Assembly: GCA_037127255.1 (NCBI GenBank)
Contig: JBANSL010000013.1
Coordinates: forward strand, 9,860,188 to 9,924,187
DNA from: Persicaria tinctoria
Taxonomy: Eukaryota > Streptophyta > Magnoliopsida > Caryophyllales > Polygonaceae
Reading direction: 5' to 3'
Length of the DNA: 64,000 nucleotides
Below, piece by piece: positions 24,601-37,105 of this stretch; within the stretch, counting starts at the first letter, position 1; each line of letters starts with the position of its first letter. A program made the translations under genes and the position numbers. The notes below the pieces were generated by a model. The model saw only the letters and a program-made list of their open reading frames with translations, was not told the origin of the DNA and ran no database searches.

Positions 24601-26874
24601 GAAGAGGTCAATGGAAGGCTGCAACACAGTCTCAGGAGTTCATCCGGACTCTGCAACGATACTTGAGCAATGCATACATGGATGCTATTAAGCAAGATGC
24701 CATCAACTTGTGAGTGAATGATCATAGTTATTGACTGGCTACTTTGTATTGTTCAATCCATTAAAAAGTGAAAATTTTGAAGCATTTGATGATCATTTTT
24801 TGGCTTTGTCATCATAATTTAAGCATTAGTGGTGTTAGTGGTGCTACTGCAAAGCTACAGAGCAGAAATATACATCTGTTAGTACGATTTTTTGGCTCAT
24901 TAAAAAAAATCTAAAAGGCGAGATAGGTTAATGAAAAATTATTGTTGAAAAGTATATATCTTTTCCTAGATAGTCGGAGCCTTACGTTTTTGCTGCTGCG
25001 TTCAAGCTATGTTTATAATTAATTCATTTATCCATTCAACAAAAAATTCCAGGTTCTTGGGGCACTTTCAGCCAGACTCTGGCCGACCAGCGCTGTGGGA
25101 ACTAGATTCAGATCATCTCTACAGGATTGGAAGTCTTAACCCGTCTTTTACAGAAGAGATCTCAAGGTCTGGTATAGTCTATATGCAGTTGAAGTGTTAG
25201 ATTCTGATGTAGACCCTATGAAGTGGGGTCTACAATTCGGATGGCTACTATACACATTATATGGAAAAATTGATGTGCAAACTAAGATCTGATACCAAGA
25301 AGATAAAGATGATGACATGTGAGGAAGTGTTTTAGACATAGAAACTACTTGAGGGTTCATTTTCAATTTTTCATTTATAGAGACACTTTTTAAGGATTGT
25401 TTCCTATGAATGAAATAAAAACCTTAAATTAAGTTCTCTGTAGCAATCCCTAAAATATATGGTCTTCCTTATCTAATTATTGGGCGTAAAATTTATCTTC
25501 AATATCCACACTTCACGTTCTTATCTCCACTCCGCTTCCACTGAACAAGAACAAAGAGAGAAGTTGCATTCGTCTAGTAAACTTTTCTGCTTTACTTGTG
25601 TTATACAGGTCAACTCTAAGGAGATCACTGTCGGATGGCAATCTTATCTGTGAGAGAATCTCCCCCATTACACCATCTGATATCAGGGCATCTAGCCACA
25701 CAGATCACCCTTTGACTGATACGGCAGAAAGTGGTAACGAGGATCTTCCAGAATCACAACCAGAAAGTTCAACGTCCACATCTTCTGAAATCGAGGGATC
25801 ATACTCCAGGTTAGTTGGTGTCTGAATTTAAATTTCTAATGCATCAGTTTGTTTCTACTTCCTAGTTGACGTGGACAATTGCAAAGTTTTGGTCAATTAA
25901 AAATGGAGTAAAATGTCCAGAAGTCTGCCACAAGTTTAATGTATTGTTCTAGTTCGTTTTCGTCATTCTTGTTAACATCCTTTTGCCATGTATAAATTAA
26001 AGCAAATCGGAACTTGTAATAACATGTTTATCTAACATTATTCATGTATCTCAGGTATACTCCATCCATGTTGGCACGCCAACTTTTCACAGATATGCAG
26101 GATGGAAACTGTATGATCAGTGAATCCAGTTACTTCACTGAACAGGGCGATGAATTCAACTCAGATATTGTTGATCTTGACTGGATTTCTTCCTCTGGAA
26201 ATTCGTGTGAAGATGAAGGATACGACAGGTATATTCTCCTTTCCAACTTTCCAAGTGTTGGCAACCTTTTTAGAGGGTATACACAACTGACTCACTGACC
26301 ATCCTACTATGTATCAAGCAGCATCAACGAATGAGCCTTCGACCATTATCTTCTGATTGCCATTACCCTCTTCTCCGACTTAATGATAGATAATTGATGG
26401 TTTTATCATTTCTACAGATCTTCACTTGTGAGTTCTCCTGGCGCGAGCTCGTATGGCGCTGGCATGAATGAAGGTAACTCAGAGGTTAGTGGTTACTGAT
26501 CCTGACTTTGTCCAATACTTTTGCTATGTGGAGCGACTTTTCCCCATTGAACGGAACTTGAACACAGTATATGGTTCTTTAGGATGTGGTGATAAAATAG
26601 CCATTCTTGTTGGTTGAACATCTTGCTTCAGCCAGCAAGAATACGAAACACCTTTTAACAACACCTTAGCAGATATTCTTGCCACTGGATCTTGTAAACG
26701 AATCTCGTGACGCATCTTAACACAAAATTTCACTTTGCCTGATGGTACATTTGACCTGACAAGGGTGTTCTTGCAACATTGCAGGCGAGAGCCCGTCAGT
26801 CACACTATCCCGATGAGTTTCCAGATGCTTTCGTCCGGTGGGTGGAACACGGAGCAACGTTTGTTCCTTGGTAA
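19985..26874 (+). CDS. SAC-domain phosphoinositide phosphatase (SAC gene A)
   Basis: Fifteen exons assembled by hand: 19985-20080, 20801-21005, 21085-21250, 22014-22236, 22742-22818, 23143-23330, 23462-23559, 23637-23770, 23900-24320, 24588-24709, 25053-25166, 25609-25809, 26055-26228, 26418-26484, 26785-26874. All introns are GT-AG and the total is 2376 nt (791 aa plus stop), about the length of the plant class SAC1-SAC5. The N-terminal SAC segment starts at [14 protein letters not shown]. The catalytic CX5R motif is in [12 protein letters not shown] (Cys469, Arg475), followed by [10 protein letters not shown]. Family knowledge: these FIG4-related enzymes remove phosphate from inositol lipids, notably PI(3,5)P2, on endomembranes. 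The C-terminal third is Ser/Glu-rich and ends [12 protein letters not shown] tandem paralogue lies 3.4 kb downstream. The exact substrate is not readable from sequence. Confidence 0.93.
21620..21667. repeat. (TTTC)n microsatellite in an intron
   Basis: TTTC units repeated about ten times in intron 3 of SAC gene A, on a pyrimidine-rich background. Confidence 0.9.
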
Positions 26875-28345
26875 AATCCTGTATTGTTTCTGTTTCAGAG
26901 TGTGATTGCAATTCGTCGGCAGAACGCCATCCGAAGGGTGTGGTTTTGCCCGATTCGACGGGACTCCGCGGCGACGGAATCCCCCCGAGACTCGAGAGTA
27001 ATATGGCTTCCAAGGTCCAGCGACAGGATCGCGGAAGTGTAAATATTGACAAAGCTAATTTCATTTTTGAATGCACTTAACCCTCCCCTTTCCCCCCAAA
27101 CCCCAAAAACCAAGTGAAAAAAATAATGAAATAAGGGAAAACCAAAGTGTCAATGTTGTAAATATTTATTAGTGTTCTCTGCAGGTTAAATGGTACTTTT
27201 TTTTTTTGTAGTCGTTAAAATTCATGCATTCAGTTCAATTAAAAAAAATTTGTGTTGTAAAAAGAACCTCAATTTTGCAATTTTTATGGGTCCTTTTATT
27301 TCTTTGTTATACTCCAGTCCAGTCCTCTACATCATACTCATACATACATTGTAGTTTCAGTGTATATATAATTGTTAAAATTGGCCTCTACATCATACTG
27401 CAGCTTGCGGATCAATCCACATACAGCTCGCCGTGAATCAACTAATGGAGGATATAAATTTCATTTCATCTCAAATCATGAAAAACCCTAATATTGCAAG
27501 AACATTTTCTTAAATAATGAGACAATAAACCCTTTTTTTTTTAACTGCTTTGCTGCTCTCTATTGCTCGCAGCTTCAAAATTCAAGGCAAGATTTTGGTG
27601 ATGCCAAAGTTGGTTGGGCTTGTAGAGTTGAGACGTGGGAGTTACTAGGTTATCGACTACATGGGTTCATGCATCTGAATTAGAAAAGCTAAAAAACAAG
27701 CCACTAAACAAGTTTATTTAAACCAAGTGCTCACTTATCTCACATTGTAAAAATTATAATTTAATTGGTAATCTTTTCTAATTATAGGATTGTTCATTCA
27801 CACTTACCTCCATTTGTTTTTTTTTTAGAGAAATGTAATAATTATCTTTATGAATATAATTCATATTTAAGTTAAAATTCATTAATTACTAATTCGCTAT
27901 TCTAATCATTCCTCTTCTTCTCCCCTTTTTCCATACAAAATTTGTCAACTTTTTCCACATAGTATTCCCTAAGGTCTAATCGTTTTCCCTACCCTCTTCT
28001 CTAAGCTCACAAAAAATAATGATCATGTATATTTTATATGTAAAATTTAATATATTTCATTTCCATTCCCCTCTTATATAAACAAACGAGCTCTTAGTGT
28101 GATTCACTCACTGTTTGATGTTTTTTTTCTTTCGTTGACGATTAAAATGTCATTTTAGATGTTATTCGATTGATATTCCATACCATCACACAAAATTCCA
28201 CCCCTTTCTGGTAAATTTCTAGCTCGACTATTGTCACCGTTCACCAAACTTATTTATATGTTATTTAATATCTTTTATAATTTCCGATGTGATTGTTTCA
28301 TATTTCAACACATGTGACTACCTATGAAAGTGAGGATACATATAA
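26875..28345. other. 3' region of SAC gene A and spacer
   Basis: About 300 bp after the stop are probably 3' untranslated sequence. The rest is AT-rich spacer without a supported gene. Confidence 0.5.
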
Positions 28346-28347
28346 CT

Positions 28348-28552
28348 CTACGTACATGGGATCAATCACAAGCTGGTGTAGTGGTTGTTGGGTTATATCC
28401 CATGACAAGAGGTTCGAAGATATCGAATCCCCTTGAAAACACGTGTCAACCTCTTAAATGGGGCACACGGTATCCGATCCAGATATACATTGATTGAGTC
28501 GATCGAACTAGACTAAGATATATACATAGTATATATTTAAAAAAAAAAAAAA
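28348..28552 (+). mobile_element. SINE copy 2
   Basis: Shares with copy 1 the start ATCAATCACAAG, the box-A-like TGGTGTAGTGGTTG (28372-28385), the box-B-like GAGGTTCGAAG, the CCTCTTAAATG block and the end GATCGAACTAGACT. A short AT stretch and 14-15 A follow. The target duplication is not clear, so the right border is approximate (between 28517 and 28552). Confidence 0.75.
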
Positions 28553-30245
28553 ATTGACACCCATTGTCAAAATAGTATTAAAGCTAAACGAAAAGATATA
28601 TTGGGAAACATTAATGGCATAGGCCAAAATTGAAGGTCTTGAAAATGATATAACAAAACAATATAACATGGAAGAAAAAGATACTATAAATGTGTCACCA
28701 TAATCATCACATAAATGTGTCACCCTAGGTCCCTAATCATCAAGTTTACATTAGCTTTTAAAAAAGTCAACTTTTTTAATTAATTAATTAATTATTATTA
28801 TTATAGAATAACAAAAAAAATCACGTAAATGGATCAACCAAGTCAACTACTCCGCAATAGATTAGTATCCAAATCCTACACTTTCTGACGTGGTATAAAT
28901 TATAATTGCTCTTCCTTATCAGCAACCAGCTTGTATGATAACACTAATCCGTCCTTTTAGTCTTTTTACAAATTACAAATAATAAAATACCACTACAATC
29001 CATATCCAAAGGACCAATTCATAAAAAATCAGGACCCACTTTTGTATAAAATACCAAGATTTTTTCTTCTTTTTATTTTCATTCTTAAGCTAGAAGGTAT
29101 ATTCAACCCTAAATTTAATTCATAAAATATATCTATTATATATATATACTCATTTGTTGATTAAAACTTGTTATTTTAGAAATCTACACACTTTTTAACA
29201 AACACTAACAAAAATACATTGATACTCTTAATTATTACTTTACTTTTTTGCTTTATTAAAAACTACTAACACATATCTAATCATTACAAGGACAATTTTA
29301 TAAAGTAGAATAGTAGATGACAAAATTACTAAAATGACACTTTTTTTAACAAGATTTACATTTTAAAACGACATGTTTTAATTAACGGATGGAGTATATA
29401 GTAAGGTCGGTAGATAGCTTATTAGATGATGACTTGTGGTTGATTAAAAAAAATCATTCCATAAATGATATTTTTTTATAAAAAAAATATGTACAATATA
29501 TATAGATTAAACACAATATTTTTCAAAAAATAATATAAAAATAGATTATTTTTTTTTGGTCTGATTTTTAAGAAACACTAAAAGAGATGGTAAGTATTTA
29601 TCGATAGACTGATAAAGATAGATTAAAAACTAAATTTGAATAAGATAGAATTTTAAAAAATAGTAAAAGATATGGTAATTATTTATGATAAATAAAAATA
29701 TAATAAATATTGAAATTATGCAAATTTTAAGCATGAATTTTGAAATCTATAGTTTAAATAAAATTTAAAACTTTCTTATATTATTAAAAAAAAAATTCAC
29801 TATAGTATTTGTTAAAGTTAAAAGGCAAAATTTCTCCAATTTTTTTATATATAAAAATCCAACTAATAAGGAATACAATTACGGAGTTTGTGGGGAATTT
29901 ATTTTCCCGCCCCTTTGAAACCGTCTCCCTCCACGCTCCCTTTTCCGGCCGTCCAGGTTTTTGCTTGCCCCCCTCTCTCTCTTCGACCCAGCGAAGCTTC
30001 AAGAGTTGGTATTCGACAGCCAAATTGCTTTCCGTTGCCATCAGCTTACTATTTCTAGGTTTTGATTGTTCGAGATCCCGCTTACTGGTTCTATAGTTCT
30101 TCGCTGTGGATGCGGAGATCTGCAGATTGCTTGATTCGGTCTCGATTGCGATTGTGAATTTTGCGAACGAGAGAAGAAGAGGAAAGGATAAAAGTTCCTG
30201 AAGTTTCTGGAGAGAGAAACATGATTTGTTGTCTGATGTGCGAAT
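28553..30245. other. Spacer and 5' region of SAC gene B
   Basis: AT-rich and non-coding up to about 29890, including the Stowaway-like element at 29149. From 29900 composition shifts to GC-richer, pyrimidine-rich sequence (CCCCCCTCTCTCTC near 29970), typical of a plant 5' leader. The antisense frame of 181 codons has no known motif and overlaps this leader. Confidence 0.45.
29149..29394. mobile_element. Stowaway-like MITE
   Basis: 246 bp flanked by TA dinucleotides. The right end inverted reads CTCCATCCGTTAATTAAAAC and the left end reads CTCATTTGTTGATTAAAAC. The similarity continues for over 40 bp, giving long imperfect inverted repeats as in Tc1/mariner-type MITEs. There is no coding capacity. 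Similar ends occur at 56693-56936. Confidence 0.78.
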
Positions 30246-33200
30246 ATGGTTTCCGAGTATGAAGCATCCGAGGAGGATCACCAGGAGAAGGATACCTTTT
30301 ATTTGAATTCTAACGATGGAGAAGAGCAAGCGGTACCGAGGAATCGGTACTTTCTGGAGAGGTTCTCTCTCTTCAAGACTCGCTCGGTACTGGATCCCTG
30401 CTCATTCAATTTCATTGAATTTCTCTCTTGTTGAATTTCCTAATTTGTTGTGCTTCTGTAGTTCTGTGATGTACTTCTGAGATTTGCAGGTTGATTTTTT
30501 GTTTAATGTTCTTCTGAACATTTTGGATTTTGATTAAGAAAAATTAGTTTGGATGTTTGTTTGGGAATGATCTTTAGCTGTTTACAACCAAAGGAGCTTG
30601 TTAAAGACTACAAGCCTTTTTCTTTTGTTATTTTAAATTGTGCCTTTCTCGATGGAGCAGAACTTCTACATGGTTGGAAGAGACAAAAGCAAGAGGTTTT
30701 GGAGATTGTTGAAGATTGACAGATCTGAGCCATTGGAACTGGTTCTTTTCGAGGACCCTACAGAATATTCATGGCTAGAGTGCTGCTGTTTCCTGCAAGC
30801 ACTTGCTGATGGCAATCGGAAAGTTGGTGGACTAAAATTCGTTAGCGTTTGTTATGGAATTGCAGGTAAGAATATAGTTGGTCTCTATTGTTACACCTTG
30901 AGGGTGTTGATAAGAATAGATCAAGTAATGAAGCCTTCCTTTGTATTCCTTTCACAGGGTTCATCAAGTTTCTTGGACCGTATTACATGCTTCTGATAAC
31001 ACAGAGAAGGGAGGTCGGCGAAGTCTGTGGCCATCCCATATATGCCATCTCAAAATATAGTCTCATCCGGATTCCTCATAAAACTGTTCAACCAGAAGTG
31101 GAAAATCATTCAGAAGAGAAGAGGCATCTTTCTTGTTTTCATTTGTGTTAGTTATGCTTTGTGCTTTCTCCAAAATTATAGGTTCAAGTTGAATTTTCTA
31201 CTACTTGAAAATGTGTGATTTCATTAGTGTGTTTGTGAACTATCAGCAACACCAAGATCCCACTAAAGAAAAAAACAAACTTGTTTTATCCTGTGTCTTT
31301 ACTTTCTTCTTTCCTTGCTGTGGTGATCATGTTATCAGACCTATATTCATGTGGTTCAGATCTCTTTTTCTTTTCTGAATGGTGTAGATACAAGAAGCTT
31401 CTGTGTTCAGTAGATTTTACTGATTACTACTTCAGCTATTCATATGATCTGATGCACAGCCTACAGCAGAACTTATGTGGCAATGATACAGGATCAACAT
31501 CCTATGGATCAGCATTTGCTTGGAATGAGTTCTTAACAAAAGAAATTCGGAAGCATCTTGGAAATACCCTCTGGACAGTGGCACTGGTTCATGGCTTCTT
31601 CAAACAGGTAATCCTGTGCTGACCTTAGGCATTGTTGTTTTGTTGTTCTGATTTTGACTGTAAAGAAGTTTGGTGGCTACCTTTTTTGCAATTTTTTAAA
31701 TCCTAACATCTATCCTTGAAGACTGAAGAGTACAATGTGATAGTAACGAATTATCATGGGTCTTTCCTAGGTCAAGCTTTCAAGATCTGGCTGCAAATTC
31801 GATCTTACTCTTATAGCTAGACGATCACGTCATCATGCTGGCCCAAGGTTTGGCACGTACATACCGATATTTTAGATAGAATCTTGCAATTTTTAATGTC
31901 TAAAGGCAGTGTATTTACTCATTAGCAACTTTAGGTTCAGGTTTATATGTTAGAGTACAAACTGTTTCTGAAACAATGTGGAGCTTCTTAGTTACCCAAA
32001 TAACAAGGTCATTTCTTCTGCTTGCTCTCTAATGGCAGGTTTCTAAAACGCGGTCTAAATGATGAGGGTCATGCTGCAAACTATGTTGAGATTGAGCAGA
32101 TAGTTTGTGGAGAGATCTGTGGCAGGTTTTCTTACAAAGTAACTTCCATAGTGCAAAACCGAGGTTCCGTTCCCCTTTTGTGGTGCCAGCCTAATTCATG
32201 GTCAAAACTTAAGCCAGACATTTTATGTAAGTTCCAGAAGCAGCTTCCAGTTTTTACTTTCCCAGAATATGATTTGTCTTACCTCACTAATAATATGCAG
32301 TACTGGACGCGGATGGCAACTATAAGGCAACGAGAATCCACTTTGAGGAACTTAGCAAAAGATATGGTGACCCAATAGTTATATTGAGCTTATTAAAGGT
32401 GTCACAATCCTTCATATTGGACAAGATTTTTAGACCTGTCTCTACTTGAAACAGAAGTTCTACTAACTGTCATCACTCCTAATGATCTGCAGTGTTGCGA
32501 GAAGAAACCGCGTGAATCTGTTCTTGGCGAAGAGTATCTCAACGCAGTTGTTTCTGTCAATACTTGCTTGCCAAAGGAGAGAGAATTGGAGTTCATAAGC
32601 ATGGATCTGGATGGACACTTCCAAACGTAATTTGACTTGAATTTTTTCTAATCTCATTTCTGAAGTTTCTTTTGATCAATTAAATTACCATGCTGAAAAG
32701 CCAAAAATAACTTTCTAGTGAAGGTGCTTCGGTCCTGACTCTTCTAAATGAAGTGGCTGTGGAAGTATGTGACTTTATTGGATTCCTCAGTTATGAAGTT
32801 ATCCCGTCAGTGAGCGTTCAGCAAACCGTCGTAGACATGTCCAACCCCAGGTACTCAAAAACTAGTTTCATTGTCTAAATTGAATCTTTGAAGTTTTTGA
32901 TGGCCAGTTATTGGCTTAAGCTCAAGTCTTCAGTCCAAGATGTGATATGCTGTTTGTTTTTCTGCTATTTGAAACGCTGTGTAGGGAGTGGAATGAAGAT
33001 ACAGACAAATTGGAGACTTCATTTGAATCTGTTGAAGACATCAAGAAGTCAGAAAGGGAATGCAAGAAAAACAAAAAATTGTGCAAGAATCACTTTGTGA
33101 AGCCTCAGAAGATCCAGAATGGGGTTCTGAGAACTAACTGCGTTGATTGTCTCGACAGAACTAATGTTGCACAGTTTGCCTATGGGTTAGTTGCTCTTGG

Positions 33201-34292
33201 CTATCAGTTACATGCCTTAGGAATCATTAGAACCCCAGAAGTGGATTCGTTAGACGAATCTTTGGTGAGTAAAACAACGGAGGTTTATAAGGCAATGGGC
33301 GATGCTATTGCGTGGCAGTATGGAGGATCTGGTGCTCGCTGCAAGGTACTTCTTTCTTTCTCAATTTCTTGATGATCCAAAGAGCCAGGAATTCTTCATT
33401 ACTTCCATTGAGCATACATTTCCATGGCTTCTATCCCTCTAAATTGTGAAACTCTGATTCTAGCAGATCTTCTCTGAGAAGAGCGGTGAATGGAGACCCG
33501 CCATCCAGTTGAAGGAGATGATAAATACTTTGCAGCGTTTCTTCATAAATGTGTGCATGGACGCCAAGAGGCAGAAGGCCATTAACTTGTGAGTTCGCAC
33601 TCGCAGCCATCTCTTTCGTCCTTTAGTAGGCTAAATAATATAGGTGGTAGTCTAACTTGTAGAGGCTTTCTTTTCCTTCCCTGATCAGGTTGCTGGGATA
33701 CCTCAGACCAGGAGTGGATCAGCTGGCAGCGATGGAAATGGGTTCGCATGATTCATACGATGTTGGAGCACCCGATAGGTACAACCCTACAAAATACAGT
33801 ATGAATGATGTTATGTGTTACATGTACTGAATCATTCACCATACTCTCTGGCGTGTCTGTTTTGTTTGCCTAGCTCACCAGAAGGCAACTGTTTTCTCTG
33901 TGAGGGTATGGCATACAAAATATCAGCAAATACCGAAAATGGAAGTTACAACGGCCATCTGGAAAGTGAAACTGGGAGCGAGGAAGTTTCACTAGGAGGT
34001 GCCATTAGTGAAAATGGTACTTTGGATAACAGGTTGGCTATCTTCTTGTTTGACCTGAAAGGTCTTTTTATACACACGTAGTTGGGTTTACTTGAGGGAT
34101 TTTTACAAACTTTGCTTCCTTCACCTACTGTGACTGAATACATCTTTGGTTGTTTTCAGATACTCTTCTGCTTTATCGGAGTTGCAGCTTCAGGAATATA
34201 CAGATGGTTTATGGTTTGGTAGTGTTCGTAGTTTCTTCAGTGATGATCAAGGTGAAACCTCTGATCTAGAATCAACAAGCTCATCTACGTGA
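30246..34292 (+). CDS. SAC-domain phosphoinositide phosphatase (SAC gene B)
   Basis: Fourteen exons: 30246-30386, 30661-30865, 30958-31123, 31388-31607, 31771-31847, 32039-32226, 32301-32398, 32493-32626, 32719-32850, 32985-33345, 33467-33588, 33689-33778, 33874-34032, 34160-34292. They sum to 2226 nt (741 aa). The first splice sites match gene A exactly, and exons of 205, 166, 77, 188, 98, 134 and 122 nt have identical lengths in both genes. The CX5R motif is intact in RTNCVDCLDRTN (Cys506). Intron 3 has a GC donor (31124-31125). An extra intron splits the exon that is single in gene A, next to a Lys/Glu-rich insert. The C-terminal part has diverged beyond alignment and ends Ser/Thr-rich. 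Expected role is as for gene A; divergence may mean a different membrane, partner or expression. Confidence 0.9.
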
Positions 34293-34824
34293 CCTCTTGC
34301 AGCTGATTCTCTGCTTCTAGTAACTCGATTTTGGGTTCGGATCTCAGGTTTACTGGGACCACACTTGAAGATTGCTTGTAATTTACAACATGTTAATTTT
34401 ATTCAGGGGGATTTGTCCTAAGCAGTTGCTGAACAATTTAAAAAAATAAAGTACCAAGATTTTGCAGAAAATCATTTGGAAGCCACTTGATGTGTAAAAG
34501 GGTGGTTGCTTAGTGCTTACTAAGCTGAGATTGAATGGGTCATCACTCATCATTCATTGATGCAAGCAAGCGTTGTATTAAATAGCAATATACTTTAATC
34601 ATAAAAACATGAAGATAAACAAAAAAACTTGTTTCAAAGTATGCAACCAAACATAACATAAATGTAGGCTTGGAACTGAAGGAGCTGTTTTCCTGTCATT
34701 TTTTGGTTGAACATCTACAACTAGACTCTCAACTGAAACTAGCTTCCACCTTGGACAAAGTTCTCTGGAAATAAAATACCAAAATTTCAGAAATTACTAG
34801 AGTTGATGACAGAGAGATCCAGTC

Positions 34825-36750
<1,926 letters not shown>

Positions 36751-36826
36751 TGTCGAGCACCGGGATAGAGAGAGGGTAGAGCAAGAAACAGCGACTGAGT
36801 GGAAGACGAAGAAGAAGAGCTCCTAC

Positions 36827-36929
36827 TAGGGTTTCCCAACCTCATTTTCTCGCGCTGCACTTTATATAGCCTTAGTCCAGCCCTGTTTCCGCCTTATTGG
36901 GCCGGCCCAATTACCATTTCGGCCCACAC
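36827..36929 (-). promoter_or_regulatory. RPSA promoter: telo-box, TATA box, site II motifs
   Basis: On the minus strand, upstream of the RPSA ATG, lie a telo-box AAACCCTA (36827-36834), a TATA box CTATATAAA (36861-36869) and TTGGGCCGGCCCAA (36897-36910). The last holds two opposed TGGGCC (site II) elements; a third TGGGCC lies at 36920-36925. In plants telo-box plus site II marks genes of ribosome biogenesis in dividing cells (TCP-type regulators). The inference is by motif only. Confidence 0.75.
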
Positions 36930-37037
36930 TATGGCCATAAAACCCGAACTGGTCTGGGTGAAGGGTATTCTGGGTATTTTATACAACACTAAGGGCCCGT
37001 TTGGATAAAATAATATACTATGAAAGGAATTCTTTTT

Positions 37038-37068
<31 letters not shown>

Positions 37069-37105
37069 TGAAACGGAAAAAATTTGACCATAAAGCTGAG
37101 CTCTA

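Noticed and set aside
29784..30329. 181-codon minus-strand frame ahead of SAC gene B
   Set aside because: Overlaps the leader and first exon of a well-supported gene on the other strand and has no motif.
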